A DNA stretch of 64,000 nt from an uncultured Lachnospiraceae bacterium (lineage in GTDB: Bacteria; Bacillota; Clostridia; Lachnospirales; Lachnospiraceae): contig CAJTTZ010000002.1 of NCBI GenBank assembly GCA_910579505.1, positions 1 through 64,000 on the forward strand, in the 5' to 3' direction. A program made the translations under genes and the position numbers. Below, piece after piece: positions 42,718-52,392 of this stretch. The notes under the pieces were generated by a model. It did not search any database. It had not been told where the DNA came from and worked only from the letters and a program-made list of their open reading frames with translations. Position 1 is the first letter of the stretch; each line of letters begins with the position of its first letter.

Positions 42718-43635
42718 TTACTTATATTTATTATTAAGATAATATCTGCTATGGCTCGCCTTCCCTGTAAGCAGCAAATCAATCAAGTCATAATCCTGAT
42801 AAATTCCCTGTGGAATTCCATTGACACATTTCCAAAACAAATTTAAATCCCCACAGTCCTTTTCGAAAAAAGTTCGTAAACTATGTGTTGATTTCTGTGA
42901 GCTGTCGAAAGAAAGAAACGCAATTTTTTTCTTATAGTTTAATTTATCAAACCTCTCCAGCGTTTCCGGCCACCCACTGCTATACATCATCATAACAAAA
43001 AGATTATTCCAGTTGAGGCGTTCAACCCTTTCATACCACTTTTCTTCCACCTCATCCATACTGGTACTATGATTAAAGTGCAGCTCAACGTCATCCAACC
43101 CGCATACAGGATATTCGCTCTTTAAGACAGGATTATGCTCAAATCTTTTAAATTGCAATTTACAGTGTATATAATATTCGAGATTATTTAATAATCTAAA
43201 GAAACTCAAATCACCCATAAACATATTGATGAAGGGAGACAGACATTTCATTCCCAAAGTATGATATACTACCCCTCCCCAACAGTTATTTGGGATTATA
43301 GAAACTTTTGAATCCAACAGTTCTCGATACTTGCTAAACCGAAACCCCGGAAGCGCAAATACTCTGGCTAATATCAGCTGTTCTTCCGAAAATCCCATCT
43401 GCACTGCCTGTTGGCTTATCTTTTGATAGCTTTCTGGCGTAATCGCGATATAATCAATTTCATGAGAACAAATTTCCTCTAATGGAATAAATGGATACCC
43501 ATCCAGACAAGTATATAACTCTTTTCTGTCTGTTACCCCAACAATCTCGATTTCCCCCTGCACTTCACAATATTTTATAGCATTAATATATAAATTATAT
43601 TTAGGCCCTAACCCCCATATCAATACTTTTACCAT
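42718..43635 (-). CDS. DUF1919 protein with N-terminal Rossmann module
   Basis: A 305-residue protein. Residues 2-110 form the cluster's module (VKVLIWGLGPKYNLYINAI, then IVGVTDRKELYTCLDGYPFIPLEEI). The remainder is DUF1919, known from exopolysaccharide loci: SIIPNNCWGGVVYHTLG, FINMFMGDLSFFRLL, YPVCGLDDVELHFNHS, and WYERVERLNWNNLFV. The catalytic role of DUF1919 is not established. The conserved Asn-Cys-Trp-Gly and Asp/Glu residues suggest an enzyme, perhaps a transferase. It is intact, just upstream of the decayed region. Confidence 0.8.
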   Translation of the reverse strand: MVKVLIWGLGPKYNLYINAIKYCEVQGEIEIVGVTDRKELYTCLDGYPFIPLEEICSHEIDYIAITPESYQKISQQAVQMGFSEEQLILARVFALPGFRFSKYRELLDSKVSIIPNNCWGGVVYHTLGMKCLSPFINMFMGDLSFFRLLNNLEYYIHCKLQFKRFEHNPVLKSEYPVCGLDDVELHFNHSTSMDEVEEKWYERVERLNWNNLFVMMMYSSGWPETLERFDKLNYKKKIAFLSFDSSQKSTHSLRTFFEKDCGDLNLFWKCVNGIPQGIYQDYDLIDLLLTGKASHSRYYLNNKYK

Positions 43636-43647
43636 ATTATATCTCTC

Positions 43648-45720
43648 CTATACTAATCCCATTACACGCCTTGTTGTTTCCGGCAATAATTCTGTTAGCT
43701 TCTCTTTATCACTTGTTTCCAAATAGCGGCGAACAGCTGAAGCACTGATATACTTTCCGTTCACTTTCTTCCTCTTGATCTCAATCAGTTCTATGCCATA
43801 CATAGGAAGTATCTTTTTCATTGCAGCATTGTACTGATTGGTTATGACATCTTCAGGTTCTTCTCCGACAAACCGATATTTGATTCCCAATTGCGGCGCA
43901 ATATCATTGGCAAACGTTATAATATCCTGCTCCGTATGCTCTATCATATCTTTACTTGTTTCCTTGACAAAATACTCAGAAAAACTCATTTGCGATAAAA
44001 TATAAGGTCCGCTCGGAACAACCATAACATTTTCTAAATCCATGACTCCCCTACTCACCATAGTAAAGCGTTCCGCAAATGAAAAGAACGATGCATCTTC
44101 CTCTACCACAAATATGATCAAAAAATCAACTGTATTTAGCGCCTGTTCAATAAGATATCGGTGCCCGTACGTAAAGGGATTGCAGTTCATAACAATTGCG
44201 CCAATACTTCCATATTCCAGAAAATTGAAATCAGCAAAATACTGATCCAGGTATAACCTCTTAATGATGTTCCCGCTCTGTTCTATTTGTCCCCTGTCAC
44301 AATCCAGTTCTTTATTCAATAAAGGGCTTATCTCTTCGTAAATGGTCTCTGCATACAATCTATATATTTTGTGATTACAATGCAACGGGCTATCAACCAG
44401 CCACTGTATGCTCACATTGTTTTTTCTCAAAATCATATCCAAATTGAGATACTGAATTCCGGGTATTATCTTCTGTGGTCTGTCAACAACAATGATATCC
44501 CCTTTTTTTAGTTCTGTCGCCGCAATGCGCGGCAAACATCCCGCTGCCCCATTCATCCACATACATCCGCAATTTACAACTTTGACTTCCTTCCTCTCGT
44601 CAGTCAGATGTTTTTGAAGAAAACTCTCCATTGTATTTTTATCTTCTGCATAATATCCCCACACATAACACGGACCGTAAAAATAAATAGTTCTACTGTA
44701 CTCCTCCGGCTGCCCAGAAGTACATCTTTCCCCGTTAACAACATTATAATATTGACCACAGCAGTCGCGCAGCATTAGAACCCCTCTGTCATTCTTAACT
44801 CTAAACGGCATCTCTACCATCTGTTTTGCATAATCTTCGCTATATAAATCATCAAAAAACTCCTTATACATGCTATTGGGAATTCTACTGCTTACCAGCT
44901 CTTCCATTTTCATAAATTTTTCACTTATTTCCTTTTGATAAGACCCCTGGAACTCTGGCAATGTTAATCCAAGAACCTCCACCCCTTTATTATGAAGTTC
45001 GCTTAGATACAGTACATATTGTTCGTCAAGTATTTTATCATATCCAAAAACATCCTTGCACAGCGATAATTTGCTTTCAGCCCAATTGTCTTTGCCACAC
45101 ACAAGAATAAGCAAAGTCTTGCATGCACGCAATTCATTTTCATCAATAAATATAATTCTATCAAAGTTCTCCAAACATTGACATACTTCCATGTGAGTTA
45201 TACACGTTACGTGCAAGCCGACTCCTGACATACGGTTGAGAACCAGTGCAAAGAGTTCCTGTTTCTTTTTATGCAATCTGCACGGTCGTACAAACGCAAT
45301 TTTTTGTCCGATATTTAGATCTAAAATATCCTTTTGCCCCCCCCCCAGAATTTTTAGCGAAATTTCCAGAAGCATAAGGTCGTTCCACCGCATATACTCC
45401 CCTATCAAAGCATTATCTGTCGAAACAATCGGAATGGCGTTAATCCGTCCATTCTCTTCAAAGATTGCCCTTGCTTTCAAATATTCCCCGGGATAAAGAT
45501 ATGTAAACTCTTCATTTACACGGACACTTTGCTGCTTCTGGTCAAATGCCCTGTAAATATCCCCGGTGCTGATCATTCCAACAAGCATCCGCTGCCTTTC
45601 GCAATAGATTATATTAGAAGGATATTCTAGCAGCGCTCTTCTAATTTCATCTAAAGAGACATATTCTTCATCATCGTGCAATTCTATTATAGTTAAATAC
45701 TCTCTTTCCGTATATGTCAT
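43648..45720 (-). CDS. CBS-pair protein with citrate-lyase-ligase-like adenylyltransferase domain
   Basis: A 690-residue protein of unusual build. Residues 8-120 look like a CBS pair (YVSLDEIRRALLEYP, MLVGMISTGDIYRAF, INAIPIVSTDNALIGEYMRWNDL). A run of ten G then encodes GGG near residue 126 (plus-strand C, 45337-45346). A middle region of about 200 residues is unassigned. An SGNH-like stretch follows near 340-440 (TIYFYGPCYVWGYYAED, VNCGCMWM, DIIVVDRP). The C-terminal 185 residues match the nucleotidyltransferase part of [citrate lyase] ligase: GAIVMNCNPFTYGHRYLIEQA (HxGH-like) and GKYISASAVRRYL. No citrate lyase genes are nearby, so it probably activates a glycan precursor. Confidence 0.72.
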   Translation of the reverse strand: MTYTEREYLTIIELHDDEEYVSLDEIRRALLEYPSNIIYCERQRMLVGMISTGDIYRAFDQKQQSVRVNEEFTYLYPGEYLKARAIFEENGRINAIPIVSTDNALIGEYMRWNDLMLLEISLKILGGGQKDILDLNIGQKIAFVRPCRLHKKKQELFALVLNRMSGVGLHVTCITHMEVCQCLENFDRIIFIDENELRACKTLLILVCGKDNWAESKLSLCKDVFGYDKILDEQYVLYLSELHNKGVEVLGLTLPEFQGSYQKEISEKFMKMEELVSSRIPNSMYKEFFDDLYSEDYAKQMVEMPFRVKNDRGVLMLRDCCGQYYNVVNGERCTSGQPEEYSRTIYFYGPCYVWGYYAEDKNTMESFLQKHLTDERKEVKVVNCGCMWMNGAAGCLPRIAATELKKGDIIVVDRPQKIIPGIQYLNLDMILRKNNVSIQWLVDSPLHCNHKIYRLYAETIYEEISPLLNKELDCDRGQIEQSGNIIKRLYLDQYFADFNFLEYGSIGAIVMNCNPFTYGHRYLIEQALNTVDFLIIFVVEEDASFFSFAERFTMVSRGVMDLENVMVVPSGPYILSQMSFSEYFVKETSKDMIEHTEQDIITFANDIAPQLGIKYRFVGEEPEDVITNQYNAAMKKILPMYGIELIEIKRKKVNGKYISASAVRRYLETSDKEKLTELLPETTRRVMGLV
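45337..45346. repeat. Homopolymer run of ten C (G in the sense strand) inside a coding region
   Basis: The tract follows the CBS pair of the gene at 43648-45720 and reads CTG GGG GGG GGG CAA in the sense strand. The present length keeps the frame open. Gain or loss of one base would stop translation shortly after residue 126, leaving only the CBS part. Confidence 0.85.
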
Positions 45721-45735
45721 AATTAACCTTCCTCT

Positions 45736-47811
45736 TTAAATCACATCAGTTATATCAGTCATCCTGTTAAAAAAAGGGTCCTCAACAATTAATTTCATAA
45801 AGTCCTCATCTATGATTCTAATTTTATGAATCAACCCTAAAAAAGCACTATCCAATTCCCTATTTATTCGCCTCTCCGCCATCGGACACAGTTCCAGATA
45901 CATCCTGAAATAGTCTAAAATGCCTTCCTGAACCCTTTCGAGACAGCAGATATCACTATTATGTCTCGTCTCCAAAGCATATACAGGCCGTCCCTTCCCA
46001 TCAAATCCAATTACAGACGGATGTGGTGACGTAAGTATCGTCTCCAGTATATAGTAGTCCTCAAATACAGCGTCTTTCAAAGATTCATTGCCAAATGAGC
46101 AGACATCCACACCCTTTCCTTCCATATTCTCTGGCTCAAGCTGTAGAAAGTAAAATCCCTTCATCGGATTGTCTATCATTCTCTGAATAAACATCTGGGT
46201 AGTTCCTTTTGCCACAAAATCAAAAAAGGCGATACTTCCCTTTTTATCATGGAAGCCAGTTATATATTTTTTATAATTTTCCCGTTCCACCCTTGCTTTC
46301 TTTAGAATGGCGTCCCTATATCTCATTAGTCCGTTTTCATGACTCAGAATATCTTCTTCTGGAATGTCATCGGCTTCCATTCCAAAACGTTCCTTCAAAT
46401 TTTTCTCTAATGTTCCGCTGAATTTCATTTGATCCACATATCGTATATCATCATCATCACATACTCCCGCACGAACTGCGGCTGTTCTTGATGTCAAAAA
46501 ATAGATCGACTCATCTGCCTTATTATATGTCTGCATTAAAAGTGCAAACATTTTCTTAATCAAATATCCGTCCCTTGCACCAAACCATATATTCTGAAAC
46601 TTTTCCTGCTCCATTTTCCCACAAAGCCACAGCACAAAGTCACTGATCACTGGTGCAGATAATAAATACCCGACATCGTAAGCATCCTTGATTTCCAGAC
46701 GTCCCTCTTGTTCAAACTGGAACGGGCTGTTAAAAAACCTGGCAATAAACATTCCAGCCTTTAAGTGATCTGATAATGTACTTAAATGTTCTGAAAGCCC
46801 TATACCACCTATGATCTCCCATAAATCTATACCGCTTAGCAGCCTGCATGTATCTATTCCCCAACATGCCGCCGCCTCAATGTCCGCCATAACGTCATCG
46901 CCAATATGCAGATACTTCCCTGCTCCCTCTCTTTCTTTCAATATACCATAAAGATTTCGCCGTTTATCCGTCCTGTAATCGCTTGAGGCTAATACATCTT
47001 TATATTCCAAGATCCCACATTTTCTCAGAATCACTTCCAACTGTTTCTTATTGTAGTATGTATCGGAAACAATATATACCCTTTTACCGTTTATCACCGT
47101 TTCCCTTAAAAAATCACATACCTCTATCCTCGGTACAAGCAGACTGAAATCAATCGTCCATTCTAAATCAGCCAATTCCTCTGGAGTAATATTTTTTTGG
47201 GGGTCCAATTCCTCCAACATATTTTGATAAATCTCAATTAATGTAGGAGCTATACTTCTTGCTAACTCCTTCTCACTCTTTATCCTTCTCTTGCAGAAGT
47301 CCTTTATAATAATTCCTTTCTCTTTCAGCTTACAGTTCGCCAGTTCCACCACATCCTCCGGCGATAAAACCTGTCGCGTTACAAGGGTATCAAACAAGTC
47401 AAAACTTATCACATCAGCATTGTCTGTCTTCTTTATCAATTCTTCCTTCATAACACCCGTAATATTGCTAAAGTCATATAACACGCTTTTCGCTTCAAGC
47501 AGATCTCTGCCCCTGATATCTATCAGAGCAATACCTCCCTGTCTGCACCTATCTGCTATCTTACGTGCAATTGCCCTGCAGGAACCCGGACGGGCAACCA
47601 CAACGATTAGCTTCACGCCAGCTTCAATTGCCTTTGCAAAAGAAAGAATTGGCTGCCCGTAAAGTTCGCCTTCTTCCTTGAAGCTGTCCAAGAGTCCGAC
47701 AACCTTGTAACAGACTGTCAGACTTTCCAGCGCCTTCTTTGTCTCTGCTCCCAAACCATATACTGCAATTTTTTCACCCGTATATTTTGTTAACAACCCG
47801 TCCCCATCCAT
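45736..47811 (-). CDS. HAD-superfamily protein with N-terminal Rossmann module
   Basis: A 691-residue protein from ATG 47811 (GGAGAG upstream); a longer reading overlaps the preceding gene and is rejected. Residues 10-115 are the cluster's module (KIAVYGLGAETKKALESL, VVGLLDSFKEEGELYGQPILSF). Next is an HAD hydrolase-like domain with DVISFDLFDTLVTR (nucleophile Asp) near 142, VYIVSDTYYNKKQL near 265 and YLHIGDDVMADIEAA near 320. A helical cap of about 60 residues is inserted. The last 330 residues (FGARDGYLIKKMFALL, IAFFDFVAKGTTQMFIQRM) are found after HAD domains in polysaccharide loci, function unknown. No membrane segments. Confidence 0.75.
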   Translation of the reverse strand: MDGDGLLTKYTGEKIAVYGLGAETKKALESLTVCYKVVGLLDSFKEEGELYGQPILSFAKAIEAGVKLIVVVARPGSCRAIARKIADRCRQGGIALIDIRGRDLLEAKSVLYDFSNITGVMKEELIKKTDNADVISFDLFDTLVTRQVLSPEDVVELANCKLKEKGIIIKDFCKRRIKSEKELARSIAPTLIEIYQNMLEELDPQKNITPEELADLEWTIDFSLLVPRIEVCDFLRETVINGKRVYIVSDTYYNKKQLEVILRKCGILEYKDVLASSDYRTDKRRNLYGILKEREGAGKYLHIGDDVMADIEAAACWGIDTCRLLSGIDLWEIIGGIGLSEHLSTLSDHLKAGMFIARFFNSPFQFEQEGRLEIKDAYDVGYLLSAPVISDFVLWLCGKMEQEKFQNIWFGARDGYLIKKMFALLMQTYNKADESIYFLTSRTAAVRAGVCDDDDIRYVDQMKFSGTLEKNLKERFGMEADDIPEEDILSHENGLMRYRDAILKKARVERENYKKYITGFHDKKGSIAFFDFVAKGTTQMFIQRMIDNPMKGFYFLQLEPENMEGKGVDVCSFGNESLKDAVFEDYYILETILTSPHPSVIGFDGKGRPVYALETRHNSDICCLERVQEGILDYFRMYLELCPMAERRINRELDSAFLGLIHKIRIIDEDFMKLIVEDPFFNRMTDITDVI

Positions 47812-47836
47812 TGACTGACACTCTCCGAATCTCTTA

Positions 47837-49273
47837 TCACGACTCCAATACCGTCTTAACCAGTTCCCCAAAATGCTGTTCGAAAGCCACCAAAGAAAAA
47901 TATTTTTCATATAGCTTTCTTGCCTGTTTCCCCATGCTTCTCAATCTGTCTGGATTCCTCGCACACCACTCTATCTTATTAGCAAGCCTCTGCACATCCT
48001 CGTTCGGAAATATTATACCGTCTTCCCCATCCTGAATATATGCAGCCGTTCCCGTCGCATCCGACACCATACACGGAACCGAATGCATCATTGCCTCAGC
48101 CGCAACCGTAGGCATCGGATCCTGCCGGGAAGGGCAGATCAGCATATCCGATTCACTTAGCAGCTTATGAATTTCTCTGCGCTCGACACTTCCTGTAAAA
48201 ATTATCTCTTCCAAATTCGCGCTTTCCGAACGAATCTGTTCTCCAAATAACGTTTCTCCATGCCCTACAATATAAAATCTGCACCTTTGACGTACGCCGT
48301 CCGGCAGACTTCGGATGGCATGTATTAACAAATCCTGTCCTTTTCTCGGCTCCAAAAATCCAATCGTAATGAAACGCACTATTTTAAAAATATTCCTTTG
48401 TCCCGAATCAATTTCGCCAGCGCAATTGTCAATGTTCAAATCTTCCATCTCTGCATCAGCGACGCCATACAGCAATTCATCACATAGCAAATCAGGCAGA
48501 AATGCCCTAATTGCCGTTGCCGGAACAGGGCCTGCTGTCACCGTATTCAAATTATGCCGATTAATCTTTTGCAGCACTTTTTCATTAACACCACCGTAAA
48601 AAAAGGCCGCCTCATGCAACCACCAGATTACAGGAATATCTGCATTTCTTTCCGATAGAAAAACATAGAAATTCAAGGTATTGCAAATAAGAAGCGAAAA
48701 TGAACTAACCCACTCCCTTTCCTGCATTGTCGCTATCTGCAAATTTTCATCTACAACTACCGGGATTCTATTTTCAAGTAATTCTTCCTTTAATGGTCCA
48801 TCCAGCATAGAGGCATACAATACTGTATACCCATGTTTTTTCAGTGTAACCGCCATATGAAATAGAGCAATCGCCGGTCCACCCAGAGTCAGATCATTTG
48901 ACATCAACAAAATCTTAGATACTTTTACATCGCTATCCGCTATAATATCCTCTGCATCCAGAAAATATTGTAACGGTCTCACCTTGGCTTCCCCTGCTAA
49001 GAGCCAGTGCAAATCATAGAAATGCCAGATTCTATTCTCATCCACCCCCAGGGAAATTAACTGCCGTTTCATTTGTGTTATATAGAAGCTCAATATTACA
49101 ATTGCATCGTAATCTAATCGAGTACATTCCTCCGGCGGCAGTACCTCTATCCCATCAATGAACATATACTGCTTTTGTCTGGAATTATCCAGCAAAGCGA
49201 GCACTTCCTGATTTTCAAACCATTTCTTATATCTGTTATAATAATCACCAGTCCCAAAAAGTATAACTTTCAT
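47837..49273 (-). CDS. GT4 family glycosyltransferase with N-terminal Rossmann module
   Basis: A 478-residue protein. Residues 1-110 are the cluster's module (KVILFGTGDYYNRYKKWF, VLALLDNSRQKQ, YIDGIEVL-like segment, then IVILSFYITQM). Residues 120-478 are a GT-B fold family 4 transferase: ILLMSNDLTLGGPAIALFHMA, TIGFLEPRKGQDLLIHAI near 310, FYIVGHGE, FTGSVERREIHKLLSESDMLICPSRQDPMPTVAAEAM (the EX7E-type region) and CMVSDATGTAAYIQDGEDG. It transfers a sugar from a nucleotide donor onto an acceptor in the cytoplasm, with specificity unknown. Confidence 0.87.
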   Translation of the reverse strand: MKVILFGTGDYYNRYKKWFENQEVLALLDNSRQKQYMFIDGIEVLPPEECTRLDYDAIVILSFYITQMKRQLISLGVDENRIWHFYDLHWLLAGEAKVRPLQYFLDAEDIIADSDVKVSKILLMSNDLTLGGPAIALFHMAVTLKKHGYTVLYASMLDGPLKEELLENRIPVVVDENLQIATMQEREWVSSFSLLICNTLNFYVFLSERNADIPVIWWLHEAAFFYGGVNEKVLQKINRHNLNTVTAGPVPATAIRAFLPDLLCDELLYGVADAEMEDLNIDNCAGEIDSGQRNIFKIVRFITIGFLEPRKGQDLLIHAIRSLPDGVRQRCRFYIVGHGETLFGEQIRSESANLEEIIFTGSVERREIHKLLSESDMLICPSRQDPMPTVAAEAMMHSVPCMVSDATGTAAYIQDGEDGIIFPNEDVQRLANKIEWCARNPDRLRSMGKQARKLYEKYFSLVAFEQHFGELVKTVLES

Positions 49274-49294
49274 TGGTACGTCATCGTCTCCTGT

Positions 49295-50377
49295 TTAAAT
49301 GGCATATAAAATAGTTTCGTTCGTCAACAAACTATAATGTCGGATATAAAATTTATAGTCCATTCTCATTTCAAGAATTAAACTCGGTATCGCAACAATA
49401 TCATCCGGCTTATGATAAATGGATATCGCCAGTTTCGGCTTCTGCGCTTTAATTATTTGCTCAGCGCCTTTTAAGGCATCCCGTTCTGCCCCTTCTATAT
49501 CCATTTTAATAAAAGTGATTCTCTCACCCCGCAAAAATTCATCCAGCGCTATTGTCTCAATCATATCGCCTGTCTTCTTCTCAGACTGGCTCACAATTTT
49601 AGAATTCTCTTTTCCGTCGGATGCAAACATGGCGGTACCTTTTCGGTCGGATATCCCATAAGGATAAATATAGCAGTTTGTTAACCGGGCACATGCTTTA
49701 CTACTTATCTCATAAGACACCCGATCTGGTTCAAAGCACCAAATCTTATCATACTCCTTAGTCCCACACCAGCCCGCAAAACGAAAAGCTGTACCGGCGT
49801 CAAAACACCCGCAGTCAACAAATGTCTCATGCTCTTCCGGCACAAATAAGTCGAAATACTGAGAAACATTATTTCTATAATCCGACGGTATCATAATAAT
49901 TTTTTTCGAATCCACTTCTTTTTGAATTAACTGCCCATACATCTCACCCGCCGCATATCTGTCACTTACGGATATGATAAATCTGGTGTCACCGGTTCCA
50001 TATCGCTGTATGTAATCATCTAAAGAAAAAATAGGCAAGTTTGTACTCGTTTCAATCTGCCCGCCTCTGTTGCTGTCAATAAACGCAATTAGCGATTCCA
50101 TATGTATTTGCTGCGCTATTGTTATACCATTAAAACCTGCTCCGAAAATGACCGTTTTTTTTACGTCATTTGATAATAGTTTCATTCTGAACTGCTCTAT
50201 GTCTGCGCTCAGGTTTCTATATTCAGCTGGAAGCATAGTAAGATATCTGGCCTCACCCGTTGCCGATACATTCAGTCTCGCGGCAAATAATTTCCTTGAA
50301 ACCTCATCCTGCAGATGGTCATATATTCTTCGCGTATCTGTAAAGATCATCTTATTTTCCCCAAAACTCTTATTCAT
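49295..50377 (-). CDS. FkbM-family methyltransferase with N-terminal Rossmann module (paralogue 1)
   Basis: A 360-residue protein. A helical lead of about 70 residues (SRKLFAARLNVSATGEARYL) is followed by the module (KKTVIFGAGFNGITIAQQI, LIAFIDSNRGG, LPIFSLDDYIQRYG). The C-terminal half is FkbM: ETFVDCGCFDAGTAFRFAGW (SAM site), IWCFEPDRVSYEI, ITFIKMDIEGAERDALKGAEQII and KLAISIYHKPDDIVAIP. FkbM enzymes methylate hydroxyls of sugars or polyketides. The neighbour at 50417-51487 has the same layout and strong similarity, including the lead region, pointing to tandem duplication. Confidence 0.85.
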   Translation of the reverse strand: MNKSFGENKMIFTDTRRIYDHLQDEVSRKLFAARLNVSATGEARYLTMLPAEYRNLSADIEQFRMKLLSNDVKKTVIFGAGFNGITIAQQIHMESLIAFIDSNRGGQIETSTNLPIFSLDDYIQRYGTGDTRFIISVSDRYAAGEMYGQLIQKEVDSKKIIMIPSDYRNNVSQYFDLFVPEEHETFVDCGCFDAGTAFRFAGWCGTKEYDKIWCFEPDRVSYEISSKACARLTNCYIYPYGISDRKGTAMFASDGKENSKIVSQSEKKTGDMIETIALDEFLRGERITFIKMDIEGAERDALKGAEQIIKAQKPKLAISIYHKPDDIVAIPSLILEMRMDYKFYIRHYSLLTNETILYAI

Positions 50378-50416
50378 TAATCGGTTCCTTTAATAGTGTA
50401 ATACTATTTCATATCA

Positions 50417-51487
50417 TCATAATATTGCATACAGAACCATCTCATTATATGAATTACTGTAACTTCTCAAATAAAACCTATACTCGGGAACAAGCGATTT
50501 AATATACAAAGGCAATGTTACCATATCTTCCGGCTTATGATAAATGCATATTGCCAATTTGGGGCGATCTTTTCTTATAACTCGCTCCGCCCCCTTTAAA
50601 GATTCTAATTCCGCCCCCTCTACATCCATCTTAATAAAGGTAACTGTATCAGTACTATCGACAATATCATCAATAGCCCTTGTCTGAATAACGGTATCTC
50701 CCTCCCCGATATGGGAACACCCATCCGCAGTTGCCTCAAAGTGCAGTTCGGATTTTTCACTCCATGTGCCAAACGGAAGCATTACTATTTCCGGCAGTAT
50801 ACCTTTCTGTTCTTCAATCCGCCGTACACACTCCTTATAGTTTTGTGAATCCGGCTCAAATGCATATACCTTTTTCAGCCCTGCACATATTCTCGCAAAA
50901 TCTACAGTCGTTCCCAAGTCACAACATCCCGCATCAATGAATATCTCTTCTCCGCTGTATTGCAAAAAATCTTCGTAAAAATAGTCATCTCCCGTACCGC
51001 ATATAAAATATTCTCGAATATCAATAATATCCTCTCCTGCAACTCCATGCGCAATAAGATACTTTTCCGTTTCCTCATAATACTTTGTTGTACATATAAC
51101 GACCTTTCTATTGTCCATGCCCAACAGCATCTCAGGCGATATTACTTTATACCCGTAAAATCCTGTGTTTTGCTTTTGAATATCTCTATCGCAAAACATG
51201 ACATTTTCCATTCTGTCATCTAAATATGGAAGCAGCCTTTTCGCAAAACTTCCCGCTCCATAAAAAACTATATTTTGACCTGATGGAAGTTTTTGCAAAA
51301 ATCCACATTCATCCTGTCCATTCCAAATGGGAACATCTGGATGAGATTTCTTTACGATCCGTTCTATATAACGATAGTCACCTGTTATAAGCCAATTTAA
51401 GCGGTTAATATATAGCTCCTTCGACAGGCTGTCCTCAAATGCCTCATAGATGTCCCTGATATTCTTTAAAAACGCACTTGCATTCAT
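50417..51487 (-). CDS. FkbM-family methyltransferase with N-terminal Rossmann module (paralogue 2)
   Basis: A 356-residue protein from ATG 51487 (GAAGGAGA upstream, overlapping the epimerase stop as ATGA). Lead region LSKELYINRLNWLITGDYRYI, module QNIVFYGAGSFAKRLLPYL with VMFCDRDIQKQNTGFYGYKVISPE, then FkbM with EEIFIDAGCCDLGTTVDFARI, VYAFEPDSQNYKE, VTFIKMDVEGAELESLKGAE and KLAICIYHKPEDMVTLPLYI. It shares the order of all segments with the gene at 49295. The two probably methylate different positions of the same glycan, which is inference. Confidence 0.85.
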   Translation of the reverse strand: MNASAFLKNIRDIYEAFEDSLSKELYINRLNWLITGDYRYIERIVKKSHPDVPIWNGQDECGFLQKLPSGQNIVFYGAGSFAKRLLPYLDDRMENVMFCDRDIQKQNTGFYGYKVISPEMLLGMDNRKVVICTTKYYEETEKYLIAHGVAGEDIIDIREYFICGTGDDYFYEDFLQYSGEEIFIDAGCCDLGTTVDFARICAGLKKVYAFEPDSQNYKECVRRIEEQKGILPEIVMLPFGTWSEKSELHFEATADGCSHIGEGDTVIQTRAIDDIVDSTDTVTFIKMDVEGAELESLKGAERVIRKDRPKLAICIYHKPEDMVTLPLYIKSLVPEYRFYLRSYSNSYNEMVLYAIL

Positions 51488-52392
51488 ACGTTTCTCTCCT
51501 TCAAATATTGATAATATAGTTCCATTCCTTCCGCCAGCCCAATAGGTTCTCCCTTCCAAAGGCAGGCTATCTTCGCATTACTCAAAATTATCTTTCTTAC
51601 GTCAACACGTCTTCTTTCCTTGTAAATTACTTTAGGAGATAACCCCATTCCCCAAAGCATTCCAATTACAGCATTCTGTGTATATCCTCTACCAGAGCTG
51701 ATATTAAACGTCTCCTGGTCGCCACAGTACCGAACCAGACATTCTATCATTTCACACACATCATCTATATAAACATAGTCCCTGACATTATCACCGTCTC
51801 CCCATATTTCAATCGGAATCCCCTGCATCGTGTTTTTCAGCACTGCATCAATAAATCCCACCCCCTTGTGAAAATCCTGTCCAGGCCCATACGGGTTAGA
51901 TATCCTTGCAATAATAAAGCGGGTGCCCATCTGATAATTAAATGTCCTCATTGTGTTTTCAATGCATAGCTTGATATTCCCATAATGATTGATTGGCCTC
52001 GGGAGAACTGTCTCGTCTATCGGCTGTTTCTGATGATCACCATATACGGTGCCTCCTGAAGACAAAAAGATCATACTTGTCTGTTCGCCAACAAGCATAT
52101 TACAAAGTTTGATGGTCTGCAGCAGTTCCCTGCTATATCCATGCATATAAAATTCATTGGAATTTCCCGGATTCACGGTACTAATGGCATGTATAATACA
52201 ATCCATCCCCCTTACAGCCGCTTCCAGTTTCACATCGTCAAAAAAATCTCCTTCAATAAAGTGCACCTTTTCCAGTTTTGATGAAAAGGAGCGGTCATAA
52301 GAATACACTTCATACTCTCTATTAACGAAAAAACTGCACAGATTGCTTCCAAGAAAACCTGATCCCCCTAAAACCAATATTTTTTTCTTCAT
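51484..52392 (-). CDS. NAD-dependent sugar epimerase/dehydratase
   Basis: A 302-residue extended short-chain dehydrogenase. NAD site LGGSGFLGSNLC at the N terminus, the SSGGTVYGD strand near 112, catalytic Tyr-Lys pair in HYGNIK near 138-143, and NPYGPGQD near 163. The pattern is closest to UDP-glucose 4-epimerase-like members. The catalytic Ser/Thr position in SSGGTVYG is kept, so it should be active on a nucleotide sugar. ATG 52392 overlaps the GT8 stop by four bases. It supplies a donor sugar for the cluster. It has only its own catalytic Rossmann fold, not the extra module. Confidence 0.87.
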   Translation of the reverse strand: MKKKILVLGGSGFLGSNLCSFFVNREYEVYSYDRSFSSKLEKVHFIEGDFFDDVKLEAAVRGMDCIIHAISTVNPGNSNEFYMHGYSRELLQTIKLCNMLVGEQTSMIFLSSGGTVYGDHQKQPIDETVLPRPINHYGNIKLCIENTMRTFNYQMGTRFIIARISNPYGPGQDFHKGVGFIDAVLKNTMQGIPIEIWGDGDNVRDYVYIDDVCEMIECLVRYCGDQETFNISSGRGYTQNAVIGMLWGMGLSPKVIYKERRRVDVRKIILSNAKIACLWKGEPIGLAEGMELYYQYLKERNV

